DNA of 64,000 nucleotides from NCBI GenBank assembly GCA_018889975.1, contig CP076546.1:2666001-2730000 (forward strand), in the 5' to 3' direction. This DNA is from Bacillus sp. NP157 (lineage in GTDB: Bacteria > Pseudomonadota > Gammaproteobacteria > Xanthomonadales > Rhodanobacteraceae). Each line of letters opens with the position of its first letter. The first letter of the stretch is position 1. Both the position numbers and the translations under genes were made by a program. Below are positions 36,586-49,143 of the stretch, piece by piece. The notes below the pieces were generated by a model. That model made no database searches. It saw only the letters and a list, made by a program, of their open reading frames with translations, and was not told the DNA's origin.

Positions 36586-37087
36586 TGCCCAGAACCTCTT
36601 CGATCGTCTTGCCACGCTTGGCGGCGATACGCTTCGGCGAGGCGACGGCCTGCAGACCCTTGATCGTCGCGCGGACGAGGTTGATCGGGTTGCGCGAACC
36701 GACGGCCTTCGCAAGCACGTCCTTCACACCGACCACTTCGAGGACAGCGCGCATGGCGCCGCCGGCGATCACGCCGGTACCCTGCGAGGCAGGCTGCATG
36801 TACACGCGGGCTGCGCCGTGGTTGGCCTTGATGGCGTACCAGAGCGTGCCGTTGTTGAGTTCGATGGACACCATGTTGCGGCGGGCGCGTTCCATGGCCT
36901 TGGAAATGGCGACCGGCACTTCACGCGCCTTGCCATAACCAAAACCGACGCGGCCTTCGCCGTCGCCAACAACCGTCAACGCGGTGAAGCTCATCTGGCG
37001 GCCACCCTTGACGGTCTTGGCCACGCGGTTGACGGCGATAAGCTTTTCAAGCATGCCGTCCGAATTTTCGCGATCTGTCGAGGACAT
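36578..37087 (-). CDS. rpsE: 30S ribosomal protein S5
   Basis: 169 residues. The double-stranded RNA-binding N-terminal domain ([28 protein letters not shown]) and the [18 protein letters not shown] segment are clear. It acts in decoding accuracy and at the mRNA entry site. The gene overlaps rpmD. Confidence 0.97.
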   Translation of the reverse strand: MSSTDRENSDGMLEKLIAVNRVAKTVKGGRQMSFTALTVVGDGEGRVGFGYGKAREVPVAISKAMERARRNMVSIELNNGTLWYAIKANHGAARVYMQPASQGTGVIAGGAMRAVLEVVGVKDVLAKAVGSRNPINLVRATIKGLQAVASPKRIAAKRGKTIEEVLGNG

Positions 37088-37178
37088 CTCTTTTCCTGAT
37101 AGCCCGGAATGATAGTTAGCCGGGACTTCTGTTTACGGCTTGGTCGCCGCTTGGTGTTGTAGGTACATCGGGCGACAC

Positions 37179-37194
37179 CGGCCCCTAGGGGCCG
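37179..37194. repeat. Perfect palindrome in the rplR-rpsE gap
   Basis: CGGCCCCTAGGGGCCG, 16 bp, fully self-complementary, in the 127-bp gap between rplR and rpsE. It is probably an mRNA hairpin. The rest of the gap holds no gene. Confidence 0.6.
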
Positions 37195-37214
37195 ATGCCG
37201 TGGCCTGACGCCTC

Positions 37215-37565
37215 TTAGAACTTGAGGCCGGCCTCACGAGCCGCATCGGCGAGAGCCTTGATGCGACCGTGGTAACGGAAACCCGAGCGGTCGAACGCGA
37301 CGGCTTCGATACCGGCGGCCTTGGCGCGCTCGGCAACGATGCGACCCACCGTGGTGGCGGCTTCGACGTTCTTCTTGCTCTTGAGGTTCTCGGCGACCGA
37401 CTTCTGCACGGTCGAGGCGGCTGCCACGACGGTGCCATTGGCCGCAAAGACCTGGGCGTAGATGTGCTGGCCAGTGCGGTGCACGCTCAAGCGGGCGACG
37501 GCGAGCTCACGGATGTGGGCACGGGTCGACTTGGCGCGGCGCAGGCGGGATTCGTTCTTGTTCAT
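37215..37565 (-). CDS. rplR: 50S ribosomal protein L18
   Basis: 116 residues ([20 protein letters not shown]..., [40 protein letters not shown]). It binds 5S rRNA together with L5. It is in the spc operon between rplF and rpsE. Confidence 0.97.
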   Translation of the reverse strand: MNKNESRLRRAKSTRAHIRELAVARLSVHRTGQHIYAQVFAANGTVVAAASTVQKSVAENLKSKKNVEAATTVGRIVAERAKAAGIEAVAFDRSGFRYHGRIKALADAAREAGLKF

Positions 37566-37595
37566 CGTCTTGTCTCCAGGAAGCGGATAGGCCGA

Positions 37596-38123
37596 TTAGG
37601 CCTTCTTGGCTTCCTTCAGGATGATCTTCTCGCCCGCGTAACGGACGCCCTTGCCCTTGTAGGGCTCCGGCGAACGGAATGCACGGATCTTTGCTGCCAC
37701 CTGGCCGACGAGCTGCTTGTCGGCGCCCTTGACCAGGACTTCCGTCTGGGTCGGGGTTTCGATGGTGATGCCTTCCGGCGCTTCGAAAACAACCGGGTGC
37801 GAGAAACCGAGCGACAGGTTGATCGACTTGCCCTGCATCTGCGCGCGGTAACCCACGCCGACCAGTTCGAGCTTCTTTTCGAAGCCGCTGGCAACGCCGG
37901 TGACCATGTTCGCGACGATCGCGCGGGCGGTGCCGCCGAACTTGTCGTCAGCGCCATCCGCCAGGACGACGGTGGCCACGCCATTTTCCTGCGCGAACGA
38001 AACGCCCGGCAGTTCGTGGGTGGTCAGGGTGCCCTTCGGGCCCTTGACGGAGACAGTGCCGTTGGCGACGGAGATTTCGACGCCCTTCGGGAGGGAGATG
38101 GGCTTCTTGGCTACACGTGACAT
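37596..38123 (-). CDS. rplF: 50S ribosomal protein L6
   Basis: 175 residues. Two similar domains are present: [19 protein letters not shown] at the start, and the signature [20 protein letters not shown] at the end. It binds near the sarcin-ricin loop and the L7/L12 stalk base. Confidence 0.97.
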   Translation of the reverse strand: MSRVAKKPISLPKGVEISVANGTVSVKGPKGTLTTHELPGVSFAQENGVATVVLADGADDKFGGTARAIVANMVTGVASGFEKKLELVGVGYRAQMQGKSINLSLGFSHPVVFEAPEGITIETPTQTEVLVKGADKQLVGQVAAKIRAFRSPEPYKGKGVRYAGEKIILKEAKKA

Positions 38124-38134
38124 GTCGGGACTCC

Positions 38135-38530
38135 TTACGCCACCTGGCCGATGACTTCGCCACCGAGACCCTTGGCACGGGCCTGCGCGTCGGTCAGGAG
38201 ACCGGCGGAGGTGGAGATGATCGAAATACCCAGGCCACCGAGGACCTTCGGCAGCTCGTCCTTGCCGCGGTAGACGCGGAGACCCGAACGGCTGACACGG
38301 GAAATGGATTCGATGGCCGGACGGCCTTCGAAGTACTTCAGCTTGATTTCGAGGACCGGCTTGCCACCTTCTTCGGCGACGCGGGCATCGAGGACATAGC
38401 CTTCTTTCTGCAGCAGCTGGGCGAGGGCCAGCTTCATCTTCGACGACGGCATACGAACAACCGACTTGCCAGTGGCCTGGCTATTGCGGATGCGCGTAAA
38501 CAGATCGGCGATGGGATCAGTCATGCTCAT
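38135..38530 (-). CDS. rpsH: 30S ribosomal protein S8
   Basis: 131 residues, [20 protein letters not shown] to [31 protein letters not shown]. It binds the central domain of 16S rRNA and, in E. coli, represses the spc operon by binding its mRNA. Three stable hairpins lie just upstream, between rpsN and this gene. Confidence 0.97.
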   Translation of the reverse strand: MSMTDPIADLFTRIRNSQATGKSVVRMPSSKMKLALAQLLQKEGYVLDARVAEEGGKPVLEIKLKYFEGRPAIESISRVSRSGLRVYRGKDELPKVLGGLGISIISTSAGLLTDAQARAKGLGGEVIGQVA

Positions 38531-38643
38531 AGAAAAAACCCTTGAGAGTGCACCGATATCCGAATTACCGGAGATCTTTAAATTGTAAAGCCGACAAGAC
38601 GTCGGTCTGCATTGCGCAGACCAACGACTATATCAGGCTGTCG

Positions 38644-38722
38644 CGGGTTGGGCAACTTCTGCCCAGCCCGTATGCCCTGCCCCACCCTTTCGGGGTAGGA
38701 CCAGGCCCGCCCCGAAGGGCGG
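38644..38722 (-). promoter_or_regulatory. Three-hairpin cluster in the rpsN-rpsH gap
   Basis: The 201-bp gap contains an 11-bp stem with one wobble at 38644-38670 (CGGGTTGGGCA..TGCCCAGCCCG), a CCT.CCCC..GGGG.AGG stem at about 38676-38698, and a six-pair CCGCCC-TTCG-GGGCGG stem with a UUCG tetraloop at 38707-38722. No T-run follows. The structures likely control stability or the S14/S8 expression ratio. Confidence 0.55.
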
Positions 38723-38731
38723 AAGCCGGTC

Positions 38732-39037
38732 TTACCAGCTAGCCTTGCGCAGGCCCGGAACGTCGCCACGCATGGTGGCTTCGCGCAGCTTGTTACGGCC
38801 GAGGCCGAACTTGCTGTAGACGCCACGCGGGCGGCCGGTCAGTGCGCAGCGGTTGCGCTGGCGGGACGGCGAAGCGTCACGCGGCAGCTTCTGCAGCTTG
38901 GTCTGGGCTTCCATCTTCTCGTCATACGAGGCGGTGGCGCTCAGGACAATCGCCTTCAGTTCGGCGCGCTTGGCGGCGTACTTCTTGACGAGCTTGGAGC
39001 GCTTGACGTCGCGCTCAATCATCGAGGTCTTGGCCAT
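38732..39037 (-). CDS. rpsN: 30S ribosomal protein S14 (zinc-independent form)
   Basis: 101 residues; the long form without the CxxC zinc knuckle (only one Cys, in [21 protein letters not shown]). It acts in late 30S head assembly. It lies 14 bp after rplE. Confidence 0.97.
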   Translation of the reverse strand: MAKTSMIERDVKRSKLVKKYAAKRAELKAIVLSATASYDEKMEAQTKLQKLPRDASPSRQRNRCALTGRPRGVYSKFGLGRNKLREATMRGDVPGLRKASW

Positions 39038-39051
39038 GATCTACCTGGTAA

Positions 39052-39591
39052 TCAGTTACGGAACGGGAAGCTGAAGGCTTCCAGCAGTGCCTTCGCTTCT
39101 TCGTCGGACTTCGCAGTGGTGGTGATGGAGATATCCATACCGCGCAGTGCGTCGACCTGGTCGAAGTCGATTTCCGGGAAGATGATCTGTTCCTTGATGC
39201 CGAAGTTGTAGTTACCACGGCCATCGAATGCACGGCCCGAGACACCACGGAAGTCGCGCGTACGCGGCAGCGAGATGTTGATCAGGCGGTCCAGGAACTC
39301 CCACATCTGGGCACGGCGCAAGGTGACCTTGCAACCGATCGGCCAGCCGTCGCGGATCTTGAACGATGCGACGGAGACGCGAGCCTTCGTGGTGATCGGC
39401 TTCTGGCCAGCGATCTTGGTCATGTCGGCCACGGCGTTCTCGAGGATCTTCTTGTTACCGGCGGCTTCGCCGACGCCCATGTTGAGCGTGATCTTCGTGA
39501 TGCGCGGGACTTCCATGACGTTCTGGTAACCGAAGCGCTCAGTGAGCTTCTGCATTACCGACTCTTTGTAAAACGTTTCAAGGCGGGTCAT
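39052..39591 (-). CDS. rplE: 50S ribosomal protein L5
   Basis: 179 residues: [24 protein letters not shown] and [23 protein letters not shown]. It binds 5S rRNA and contacts the P-site tRNA. It lies in the spc operon between rplX and rpsN. Confidence 0.97.
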   Translation of the reverse strand: MTRLETFYKESVMQKLTERFGYQNVMEVPRITKITLNMGVGEAAGNKKILENAVADMTKIAGQKPITTKARVSVASFKIRDGWPIGCKVTLRRAQMWEFLDRLINISLPRTRDFRGVSGRAFDGRGNYNFGIKEQIIFPEIDFDQVDALRGMDISITTTAKSDEEAKALLEAFSFPFRN

Positions 39592-39603
39592 GACTTCGGT
39601 TCC

Positions 39604-39915
39604 TTACGCGTCGACCACTTCGCCCGAACGGAACACGCGCACCTTGCGCCCGTCCTCGAGCGTCTTGGTGCCAGCGCGCTCGCCCTTGTTCGTGGCGGAG
39701 TTGAAGAGCTGGACATTGGAGGTGTGGATCGAGGCCTCACGCTCGACGATCCCGCCCGGCTGGTTGGCCTGGGGGTTCGGCTTGGTGTGACGCTTGATGA
39801 TGTTGACGTTCGAGACGACCACGCGGTCGCCATCGACGCGCAGGACATCGCCGCGCTGGCCCTTGTTCTTGCCGGTGATCACGACGACGTGATCACCCTT
39901 CCGAATACGGTTCAT
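39604..39915 (-). CDS. rplX: 50S ribosomal protein L24
   Basis: 103 residues with the KOW motif at the N-terminus ([21 protein letters not shown]). It initiates 50S assembly at the 5' end of 23S rRNA. It is preceded by rplN with a 14-bp gap. Confidence 0.97.
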   Translation of the reverse strand: MNRIRKGDHVVVITGKNKGQRGDVLRVDGDRVVVSNVNIIKRHTKPNPQANQPGGIVEREASIHTSNVQLFNSATNKGERAGTKTLEDGRKVRVFRSGEVVDA

Positions 39916-39929
39916 GGTCTGGTCTCCGC

Positions 39930-40298
39930 TCAGAGCACTTCAGGCGCGAGCGAGACGATCTTCATGAACTTCTCGTTGCGCAGCTCGCGGGTGACCGGCC
40001 CGAAGATACGGGTACCGATCGGCTCGAGCTTGTTGTTGAGGATGACGGCCGCGTTACCGTCGAAACGGATCACCGAGCCATCCGGGCGGCGCACACCCTT
40101 GGCGGTACGAACCACCACGGCGTTGTACACCTCACCCTTCTTGACCTTGCCGCGGGGAATGGCGTCCTTGATCGTCACCTTGATCACATCACCGACGCTG
40201 GCGTAACGGCGCTTCGAGCCGCCCAGCACCTTGATGCACATCATTTCCTTCGCACCGCTGTTATCAGCCGCGGAAAGCATGCTCTGTACCTGAATCAT
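39930..40298 (-). CDS. rplN: 50S ribosomal protein L14
   Basis: 122 residues, [20 protein letters not shown] to [23 protein letters not shown]. It lies at the subunit interface and is the docking site of the silencing factor RsfS. It is conventionally the first spc-operon gene; I see no separate promoter in the 12 bp after rpsQ. Confidence 0.97.
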   Translation of the reverse strand: MIQVQSMLSAADNSGAKEMMCIKVLGGSKRRYASVGDVIKVTIKDAIPRGKVKKGEVYNAVVVRTAKGVRRPDGSVIRFDGNAAVILNNKLEPIGTRIFGPVTRELRNEKFMKIVSLAPEVL

Positions 40299-40310
40299 GG
40301 CAGCTCTCCC

Positions 40311-40571
40311 TTAGCCTTCGGCGCGCGTGACGATGGCGACCACGCGATGATGCTTGGTCTTCGACAGCGGACGGCACTCCGCGATACGCACCAGGTCGCC
40401 CTCGTTCGCACCGGTCTCGTCATGTGCGTGGAGCTTCGTGGAGCGACGGATGATCTTGCCGAGCAGCGGATGCTGCACCTGGCGTTCGATCAGCACCGTC
40501 ACGGTGTTGGCCATCTTGTTGCTAATGACGCGGCCTTCGAGGGTACGCGCCGTTTTCTGGTTATCGCTCAT
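40311..40571 (-). CDS. rpsQ: 30S ribosomal protein S17
   Basis: 86 residues ([47 protein letters not shown]), an OB-fold primary 16S binder. Last gene of the S10 block. Confidence 0.97.
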   Translation of the reverse strand: MSDNQKTARTLEGRVISNKMANTVTVLIERQVQHPLLGKIIRRSTKLHAHDETGANEGDLVRIAECRPLSKTKHHRVVAIVTRAEG

Positions 40572-40583
40572 ATCAGCCGTCCC

Positions 40584-40769
40584 TTACTTCTTCGCGCCGA
40601 GCACGAACTTCGTGCGGGCGATGTCGCGCCGAACGCGGCGCAGCTGGTGCGGCTGGGTAAGCTGACCGGAGCCCTTCTGCATGCGCAGGTTGAACTGCTC
40701 CTTGCGAAGGTCCAGCAGATGCTGATTCAGCTCTTCCGCCGACTTGTCTTTGATTTCTTTGATGGCCAT
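40584..40769 (-). CDS. rpmC: 50S ribosomal protein L29
   Basis: 61 residues, a two-helix protein ([20 protein letters not shown]..., [15 protein letters not shown]) near the tunnel exit with L23. Its ATG shares one base with the rplP stop (TAATG), so translation is coupled. Confidence 0.97.
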   Translation of the reverse strand: MAIKEIKDKSAEELNQHLLDLRKEQFNLRMQKGSGQLTQPHQLRRVRRDIARTKFVLGAKK

Positions 40770-41182
40770 TACATCACCGCCCTGGACACGAACTGGGTCT
40801 GGACCGAGAGCTTGGCAGCGGCAAGGCGCATGGCCTCGCGTGCGGTCGCTTCGTCGACGCCTTCGATTTCATAAAGCATGCGGCCCGGCTGGATCAGGGC
40901 AACCCAGAACTCGACGCCACCCTTACCTGCACCCATTCGAACTTCGATGGGCTTGCGGGTGATCGGCTTGTCCGGGAACACGCGGATCCACAACTTGCCG
41001 CCACGCTTGACGTAGCGCGTGATGCAACGACGGGCCGCTTCGATCTGGCGCGCGGTCAGCTGACCGTGCGTCGTCGCCTTGAGGCCGTACTCGCCAAAGC
41101 TCACGAGATTGGAATTGAATGCCAGGCCGTCGTTACGGCCCTTATGCATCTTGCGGTACTTGGTACGCTTCGGTTGCAACAT
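40769..41182 (-). CDS. rplP: 50S ribosomal protein L16
   Basis: 137 residues, [20 protein letters not shown] with [20 protein letters not shown]. It binds near the peptidyl transferase centre and aminoacyl-tRNA. The loop arginine in the RMGAGKG region is a known hydroxylation site in E. coli (family knowledge). Confidence 0.97.
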   Translation of the reverse strand: MLQPKRTKYRKMHKGRNDGLAFNSNLVSFGEYGLKATTHGQLTARQIEAARRCITRYVKRGGKLWIRVFPDKPITRKPIEVRMGAGKGGVEFWVALIQPGRMLYEIEGVDEATAREAMRLAAAKLSVQTQFVSRAVM

Positions 41183-41193
41183 GGCAACGCTCC

Positions 41194-41931
41194 TTACTTG
41201 GCAGAGCGCTCGCCACGCTCACGGCGGTTTTCACCACCGTCGCGACGCGACGACTGCTGCGGCTGCTGATCTTCCTTCGACGCCTCGGCCGTGGCGGCCG
41301 CGAGGTCGAAGATCTCGCCCTTGTAGACCCACACCTTCACACCGATGATGCCGTACTGGGTCTTCGCTTCGGCAGTGCCGTAGTCGATGTCAGCACGCAG
41401 GGTGTGGAGCGGCACGCGACCTTCACGAGCCCACTCGGAGCGCGCGATCTCGGCGCCGTTAAGACGGCCGGAGACGTTGATCTTGATGCCCAGGGCGCCG
41501 AGGCGCATGGCGTTACCGACCGAGCGCTTCATGGCACGACGGAACATGATGCGGCGCTCGAGCTGCTGCGCGATCGACTCGGCAACGAGCTGGGCGTCGA
41601 GTTCCGGCTTGCGGACTTCACTGACGTTGATGTGCGTCGGGACGCCCATCATGTCGGTGACTTCCTTACGAAGCTTCTCGATGTCCTCGCCCTTCTTGCC
41701 GATCACCACGCCCGGACGGGCGGTGTGGATCGTCACGCGGGCGGTCTTGGCGGGGCGCTCGATCTGGATCTTCGAGATGCCGGCGGCGGCGAGCTTCTTG
41801 CGCAGCATCTCGCGGACCTTGAGGTCAGCAGCGAGGTACTGGGCATATTCGCCCTTGTTTGCGTACCACTTCGAGTTCCAGTCCTTGGCAATGCCGAGGC
41901 GGATACCGGTGGGATGAACTTTATGACCCAT
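41194..41931 (-). CDS. rpsC: 30S ribosomal protein S3
   Basis: 245 residues. The KH domain has [18 protein letters not shown]. The C-terminal S3 domain ([26 protein letters not shown]) is followed by a Gln/Arg-rich tail ([19 protein letters not shown]). It forms part of the mRNA entry channel with S4 and S5. Confidence 0.97.
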   Translation of the reverse strand: MGHKVHPTGIRLGIAKDWNSKWYANKGEYAQYLAADLKVREMLRKKLAAAGISKIQIERPAKTARVTIHTARPGVVIGKKGEDIEKLRKEVTDMMGVPTHINVSEVRKPELDAQLVAESIAQQLERRIMFRRAMKRSVGNAMRLGALGIKINVSGRLNGAEIARSEWAREGRVPLHTLRADIDYGTAEAKTQYGIIGVKVWVYKGEIFDLAAATAEASKEDQQPQQSSRRDGGENRRERGERSAK

Positions 41932-41946
41932 CGTCTCTTACCCCAA

Positions 41947-42282
41947 TCAGTTGCCGACGACCACAGTGATGTGGCTCGTGCGCTTCAGGATGCGGGAACC
42001 GCGGCCTTTGGCGCGGGCGTACATACGCTTCATGGCCGGACCTTCGTCAACGAAGATACGGGCGACCTTCAGTTCGTCGACGTCCGCACCGAGGTTGTTC
42101 TCGGCGTTGGCGACGGCGGACAGCAGCACCTTGCGAACAAGGTGTGCAGCCTTCTTGTTGGTAAAGGCAAGCGTGTCGCTGGCCTTGCCCACGGGCATAC
42201 CGCGGACCAGGTCGGCCACCAGGCGTGCCTTCTGCGCCGAGATGCGGGCGCTGCGCAGGATCGCTTTGGCTTCAGTGCTCAT
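41947..42282 (-). CDS. rplV: 50S ribosomal protein L22
   Basis: 111 residues ([20 protein letters not shown]). The tunnel-lining loop is at [20 protein letters not shown]. The ATG at 42282 shares a base with the rpsS stop; a GTG three bases earlier is less likely. Changes in the loop give macrolide resistance in other bacteria; the loop here looks ordinary. Confidence 0.96.
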   Translation of the reverse strand: MSTEAKAILRSARISAQKARLVADLVRGMPVGKASDTLAFTNKKAAHLVRKVLLSAVANAENNLGADVDELKVARIFVDEGPAMKRMYARAKGRGSRILKRTSHITVVVGN

Positions 42283-42554
42283 CACTTGCCCTTCTTGTCG
42301 CCGGCGTGGCCCTTGTAGGTGCGGGTCACCGCGAACTCGCCGAGCTTGTGCCCGACCATGTTCTCGTTGATGAGCACCGGCACGTGCTGGCGGCCGTTGT
42401 GGATGGCGATGGTCAGGCCGACCATCTCCGGCAGGATCATCGAGCGACGCGACCAGGTCTTGATCGGACGCTTGTTATTGGCGGAAACGGCGGCTTCCAC
42501 CTTCTTTACGAGGTGCAGGTCAACGAACGGACCTTTCTTTAGAGAGCGCGGCAT
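42282..42554 (-). CDS. rpsS: 30S ribosomal protein S19
   Basis: 90 residues, [20 protein letters not shown] with [20 protein letters not shown] and [21 protein letters not shown]. It pairs with S13 in the 30S head. Coupled to rplV by a one-base overlap. Confidence 0.97.
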   Translation of the reverse strand: MPRSLKKGPFVDLHLVKKVEAAVSANNKRPIKTWSRRSMILPEMVGLTIAIHNGRQHVPVLINENMVGHKLGEFAVTRTYKGHAGDKKGK

Positions 42555-42567
42555 GATCGTTTCCTAA

Positions 42568-43389
42568 TTACTTGCGACGACGCACGATGAACTGCTGGGT
42601 GCGCTTGTTGTTGCGCGTCTTGTAACCCTTGGTCGGGGTACCCCACGGGCTGACCGGATGACGGCCACCAGAGGTCTTGCCCTCACCACCGCCATGCGGA
42701 TGGTCGACCGGGTTCATCACGACGCCGCGAACCGTCGGGCGGATACCTGCCCAGCGCTTCTTACCGGCCTTGCCGAGCTTGCGCAGGCTGTGCTCGGAGT
42801 TGCCGACTTCACCGATGGTGGCGCGGCATTCAACCGGGACGCGACGCATTTCGCCGGAGCGAAGACGCAGCGTTGCATAGCCCTGCTCGCGAGCGACCAG
42901 CTGGACCGAGGCACCGGCCGAACGCGCGATCTGCGCACCCTTGCCAGGCTTCATCTCGATGCAGTGGATCGTCGAACCGACCGGGATCGAACGAAGCGGC
43001 AGGCAGTTGCCCGGCTTGATCGGCGAGTCGGAGCCCGACACGAGACGGTCACCCACCGCCACGCCCTTCGGCGCGATGATGTAGCGGCGCTCGCCGTCGG
43101 CGTAGCACAGCAGCGCGATGTGCGCCGTGCGGTTCGGATCGTACTCAAGACGCTCGACAACGGCGGCAATGCCTTCCTTGTCGCGCTTGAAGTCGATGAT
43201 GCGGTATGCCTGCTTGTGACCGCCGCCGCGATGACGCGTGGTGATGCGACCGTAGTGGTTACGACCACCCGTCTTCGACTGCGATTCGGTCAGGGGCGCG
43301 TAAGGTGCGCCCTTGTGCAGACCTTCGGTGCGCACGCTGACAGCGTCGCGGCGTCCCGGGGAGGTCGGCTTGTGAGTGATCAGTGCCAT
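42568..43389 (-). CDS. rplB: 50S ribosomal protein L2
   Basis: 273 residues. The C-terminal [21 protein letters not shown] contains the conserved His near the peptidyl transferase centre. It is needed for subunit association. It lies in the S10 operon between rplW and rpsS. Confidence 0.98.
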   Translation of the reverse strand: MALITHKPTSPGRRDAVSVRTEGLHKGAPYAPLTESQSKTGGRNHYGRITTRHRGGGHKQAYRIIDFKRDKEGIAAVVERLEYDPNRTAHIALLCYADGERRYIIAPKGVAVGDRLVSGSDSPIKPGNCLPLRSIPVGSTIHCIEMKPGKGAQIARSAGASVQLVAREQGYATLRLRSGEMRRVPVECRATIGEVGNSEHSLRKLGKAGKKRWAGIRPTVRGVVMNPVDHPHGGGEGKTSGGRHPVSPWGTPTKGYKTRNNKRTQQFIVRRRK

Positions 43390-43407
43390 CTCAATTCAAC
43401 TCCTGGC

Positions 43408-43701
43408 TCAGGCCTTGGCCGACACGTCGATCGTGTGGCCGTCGGCGAGGCGGACGTACGCCTTGCGCTTGCCCTGGCGGGCACCTGCGCGGAGGCGGAA
43501 CGACTTGACCTTGCCCTTGGTGTTCACGACGTTCACGTCCACGACCTTGACGTCGAAGAGTTCTTCCACCGCGACACGGACATCCGCCTTGGTCGCATCG
43601 GGCGACACGACGAAAACGTACTGGTTGTGCTCAGCGAGGCGTGCCGACTTCTCAGAGATGTGCGGCGCGCGAAGCGTATTGAGCGTGCGTTCGGTGCTCA
43701 T
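43408..43701 (-). CDS. rplW: 50S ribosomal protein L23
   Basis: 97 residues ([20 protein letters not shown]..., [20 protein letters not shown]). It sits at the tunnel exit and docks trigger factor and SRP. The ATG at 43701 overlaps the rplD stop as ATGA and has GGAG eight bases upstream. A GTG at 43710 would overlap its own ribosome site. Confidence 0.96.
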   Translation of the reverse strand: MSTERTLNTLRAPHISEKSARLAEHNQYVFVVSPDATKADVRVAVEELFDVKVVDVNVVNTKGKVKSFRLRAGARQGKRKAYVRLADGHTIDVSAKA

Positions 43702-44300
43702 GCGAGCCACTCCTCGACCTTCTTGACCGCGTCCACCGTCATGACGACGTAGTCGCTACCGACAAGGCTGACCGGATTCAGGGCCAGCACGTCGACGACG
43801 TGGATGTACGGAATGTTGCGGGCGGACAGGTACAGCGCTTCGGTGGCGTCTTCCGACACCAGCAGCACGCGACCCTTGACTTCGAGCTCAGCCAGCTTGG
43901 CGATCATGGCCTTGGTGCTGGCCTTTTCGATCGACAGCTCGGTGACAACCTTCAGGCGATCCTGGCGGTTGAGCTCGGCGACGATCGAACGGATCGCAAC
44001 GCGGTAAGCCTTGCGGTTGACCTTCTGCTCGAAGCTGCGCGGCTTGGCTGCGAACGTGCGGCCACCACCGACGAAGATCGGTGCGCGGTAATCGCCGTGG
44101 CGAGCGCCGCCGCCCTTCTGCTTCTTGAACTTCTTCGTGGTACCCGACAGTTCACCGCGCGACAGCTGCGCCTTGGTGCCTGCACGACCGCCAGCCTGGT
44201 AGGCAGTGACGACCTGGTGCACGAGGGCCTTCTTGTACTCGCCGCCGAACACTTCGTCCGAGACAGTGAGCGACTTGGCGCCAATAACGTTAAGTTCCAT
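43698..44300 (-). CDS. rplD: 50S ribosomal protein L4
   Basis: 200 residues. The tunnel loop is at [24 protein letters not shown]. In E. coli L4 also represses its own operon by binding the S10 leader and promoting NusA-dependent termination. The ATG at 44300 follows GAGGAG. The gene is translationally coupled to rplW. Confidence 0.97.
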   Translation of the reverse strand: MELNVIGAKSLTVSDEVFGGEYKKALVHQVVTAYQAGGRAGTKAQLSRGELSGTTKKFKKQKGGGARHGDYRAPIFVGGGRTFAAKPRSFEQKVNRKAYRVAIRSIVAELNRQDRLKVVTELSIEKASTKAMIAKLAELEVKGRVLLVSEDATEALYLSARNIPYIHVVDVLALNPVSLVGSDYVVMTVDAVKKVEEWLA

Positions 44301-44311
44301 GGCGTCTCTCC

Positions 44312-44953
44312 TCAACCCTTGGTCGTCGGACGGATCACGACGTCGCCACCCGGCGCGCCAGGGACAGCGCCCTTGACCGCGATGAGATGACGCTCGGCGT
44401 CGACCTTGACCACTTCCAGGCCCTGCACGGTGCGATTGACCGCACCCATGTGGCCCGACATCTTCTTACCAGGGAACACACGACCCGGCGTCTGGCGCTG
44501 GCCGATCGAGCCCGGGGCACGATGCGACAGCGAGTTACCGTGGGTAGCGTCGCCCATCTTGAAGTGGTGACGCTTGATGGTGCCCTGGAAGCCCTTGCCC
44601 TTCGACACGCCGGCGACGTCGACCGTCTGACCGACGGTGAACACGGCTTCGGCGGTCAGCTCGGCGCCAACTTCGTACTTGCCAGCTTCTTCCGCGTTGA
44701 GGCGGAATTCCCACAGGCCACGGCCCGGCTCAACCTTGGCCTTGGCGTAGTGACCCTTGGCGGGGTTCGTCAGCAGCGAAGCGCGCTTGGCGCCAGCAGT
44801 GACCTGGACGGCGCTGTAGCCGTCGACTTCATTGGTCTTCACCTGGGTCACGCGATTCGGGGTCGCTTCAATCAGCGTCACCGGAATCGAGCGGCCATCT
44901 TCAGTGAAGAGCCGGCTCATGCCGCACTTGCGGCCAACCAGTCCGATACTCAT
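44312..44953 (-). CDS. rplC: 50S ribosomal protein L3
   Basis: 213 residues, [20 protein letters not shown] with GHTKRHHF-like [20 protein letters not shown] and [20 protein letters not shown]. The Gln of GQRQTPG is the PrmB methylation site in relatives. It starts 50S assembly with L24. AAAGGA precedes the start. Confidence 0.97.
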   Translation of the reverse strand: MSIGLVGRKCGMSRLFTEDGRSIPVTLIEATPNRVTQVKTNEVDGYSAVQVTAGAKRASLLTNPAKGHYAKAKVEPGRGLWEFRLNAEEAGKYEVGAELTAEAVFTVGQTVDVAGVSKGKGFQGTIKRHHFKMGDATHGNSLSHRAPGSIGQRQTPGRVFPGKKMSGHMGAVNRTVQGLEVVKVDAERHLIAVKGAVPGAPGGDVVIRPTTKG

Positions 44954-44973
44954 CTTCGTATCCTTTAGTCCGC

Positions 44974-45285
44974 TCAACCGAGCTTGATCTGCACGTCGAC
45001 ACCGGCGGCAAGATCGAGCTTCATGAGCGCGTCCACGGTCTTGTCGTTGGGGTCGATGATGTCCAGAACGCGCTTGTGGGTACGAGTCTCGTACTGATCG
45101 CGGGCATCTTTGTCGACGTGCGGCGACACCAGAATGGTGTAGCGCTCAATCTTGGTCGGCAGCGGGATCGGGCCGAGCACCGTAGCGCCAGTGCGCTTGG
45201 CCGTCTCGACGATTTCGCTGGCCGAACGGTCGATCAGACGATGATCGAACGCCTTGAGCCGAATGCGAATCTTTTGGTTCGCCAT
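44974..45285 (-). CDS. rpsJ: 30S ribosomal protein S10 (NusE)
   Basis: 103 residues, [20 protein letters not shown] to [14 protein letters not shown]. It is a 30S head protein and, as NusE, links NusG-bound polymerase with the leading ribosome and antitermination complexes. The ATG at 45285 gives the standard length; the frame continues upstream through the leader without support. First gene of the S10 operon. Confidence 0.97.
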   Translation of the reverse strand: MANQKIRIRLKAFDHRLIDRSASEIVETAKRTGATVLGPIPLPTKIERYTILVSPHVDKDARDQYETRTHKRVLDIIDPNDKTVDALMKLDLAAGVDVQIKLG

Positions 45286-45466
45286 AAAACCGTGTCCTGT
45301 TATCGAAAGAACGTTCTTGTGATTCGGAATGGCTTCTCGCCACCCCGCACAACCCAGGTACTGCGTGTTACAGGTGCTGCAACGGGCCGCCCGGTACGGC
45401 TTGACACCGTCCAAAACGACCCGAAAAAGTCGGGCAGACCGCATAAACGGCCTGCCCAGACAGAAA

Positions 45467-45495
45467 AGTATAGAATACACAACGACGTGGGTCAA
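45467..45495 (-). promoter_or_regulatory. Sigma70 promoter of the S10 operon
   Basis: TTGACC (45490-45495), exactly 17 bp, then TATACT (45467-45472), read on the minus strand. Transcription would start near 45460, about 175 nt before rpsJ. Confidence 0.8.
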
Positions 45496-45675
45496 CAGAG
45501 CTTGCGCTCGTTGCCCGTTGGCATCCTATTCGGCATCCATGCCAGCGAACTCGAAGCACATTCCGTGCGCCTCATTTCGCGGTGAGCCCAGCCCCGGAGG
45601 GCATGTGGCTGATATAACTCGACGAATATAGCTGGTTCGCCAGGCGAATGGAAGCCCCCTGGTCAAAAAATAAGC

Positions 45676-45702
45676 AAAAAAAAACGGGAGCTTTCGCTCC
45701 CG
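45676..45702 (-). terminator. Rho-independent terminator after tuf1
   Basis: A perfect 7-bp stem CGGGAGC/GCTCCCG (45685-45691 and 45696-45702) with loop GAAA on the minus strand, then nine T (45676-45684). It ends the rpsL-rpsG-fusA-tuf unit. Confidence 0.93.
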
Positions 45703-45746
45703 CTTCTTCGATACCGGGCAGGTCGCCCTGCCCCGGCGATCTTTTC

Positions 45747-46937
45747 TTACTTGACGATCTTCGCCACGACGCCGGCGCCGACGGTGCGGCCACCTTCGCG
45801 GATAGCAAAGCGCAGGCCTTCGTCCATGGCGATCGGGAAGCCCAAGGTCACCGAGATCTTCACGTTGTCGCCCGGCATCACCATCTCGGTGCCTTCCGGC
45901 AGCTTGATGGAGCCCGTCACGTCCGTCGTACGGAAGTAGAACTGCGGACGGTAGTTGCTGAAGAACGGGGTGTGACGGCCGCCTTCGTCCTTCGACAGGA
46001 CGTAGATCTCGCCTTCGAACTCGGTGTGCGGGGTCACGGTGCCCGGCTTGGCCAGGACCTGGCCACGCTCGACGTCTTCACGCTTCAGGCCGCGGACCAG
46101 CACGCCGACGTTGTCGCCAGCCTGGCCCTGGTCGAGCAGCTTGCGGAACATTTCTACACCGGTGACGGTGGTGTTCTGCGTCGCCTTCAGACCCACGACT
46201 TCGGCCGCGTCGCCAACCTTGACGATGCCGCGCTCGACACGACCGGTCAGCACGGTACCGCGACCCGAGATCGAGAACACGTCTTCGACCGGGAGCAGGA
46301 ACGGCTTGTCGATGTCACGCTCCGGCTGCGGGATCCAGCTGTCCAGCGCGTCGACCAGCTTGATGATCGACGGCACGCCGATCTCGGACTGGTCGCCGTC
46401 GAGGGCGAGGCGGGCCGAACCCGAGATGATCGGGGTGTCGTCGCCCGGGAACTCGTACTTCGACAGCAGTTCGCGAACTTCCATCTCGACCAGCTCAAGG
46501 AGCTCCGCGTCGTCGACCATGTCGGCCTTGTTCAGGAACACGACGATGTACGGCACGCCGACCTGACGCGAGAGCAGGATGTGCTCGCGGGTCTGCGGCA
46601 TCGGGCCGTCAGCGGCCGAGCACACCAGGATCGCGCCGTCCATCTGGGCGGCACCGGTGATCATGTTCTTGACGTAGTCAGCATGGCCCGGGCAATCGAC
46701 GTGACCGTAGTGACGGGTCGGCGATTCGTATTCCACGTGGGCGGTCGAGATCGTGATACCGCGCGCCTTCTCTTCCGGCGCTGCGTCGATCGAACCGTAG
46801 TCCTTGAACTCACCACCGAAACGCTCGGCACCGACCTTGGTCAGCGCGGCGGTCAGCGTGGTCTTGCCATGATCGACGTGGCCGATGGTGCCGACGTTGA
46901 CGTGCGGCTTGGTGCGCTCGAATTTACCCTTTGCCAT
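45747..46937 (-). CDS. tuf: Elongation factor Tu, copy 1
   Basis: 396 residues. GTPase motifs: GHVDHGKTT (18-26), DCPGHADYV and NKADMVDD. It delivers aminoacyl-tRNA to the ribosome. The protein is identical to copy 2 at 62594-63784; by eye only five bases differ across the gene, all silent. It closes the str operon, 47 bp after fusA. Confidence 0.98.
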   Translation of the reverse strand: MAKGKFERTKPHVNVGTIGHVDHGKTTLTAALTKVGAERFGGEFKDYGSIDAAPEEKARGITISTAHVEYESPTRHYGHVDCPGHADYVKNMITGAAQMDGAILVCSAADGPMPQTREHILLSRQVGVPYIVVFLNKADMVDDAELLELVEMEVRELLSKYEFPGDDTPIISGSARLALDGDQSEIGVPSIIKLVDALDSWIPQPERDIDKPFLLPVEDVFSISGRGTVLTGRVERGIVKVGDAAEVVGLKATQNTTVTGVEMFRKLLDQGQAGDNVGVLVRGLKREDVERGQVLAKPGTVTPHTEFEGEIYVLSKDEGGRHTPFFSNYRPQFYFRTTDVTGSIKLPEGTEMVMPGDNVKISVTLGFPIAMDEGLRFAIREGGRTVGAGVVAKIVK

Positions 46938-46984
46938 GACTCTAAACCTCTAAAGAACGTTGAATGGTGGAAGAAGAAGCCCTA

Positions 46985-49114
<2,130 letters not shown>

Positions 49115-49143
49115 GGTCTTTCCTCAATCTGAAGCTGTTTTAA

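Larger units (their letters stand above)
45286..45746 (-). other. tuf1-rpsJ intergenic region: terminator, promoter and S10 leader
   Basis: The 461-bp gap has no gene. From right to left on the minus strand it contains the tuf1 terminator, a degenerate copy of a GCGCCTC hairpin repeat (45546-45579), a consensus-like promoter (45467-45495), and a leader of about 175 nt that starts with a stable hairpin (45432-45457). By position the leader is the L4-responsive S10 leader of gammaproteobacteria, but its fold differs and the response is not shown. Confidence 0.75.
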
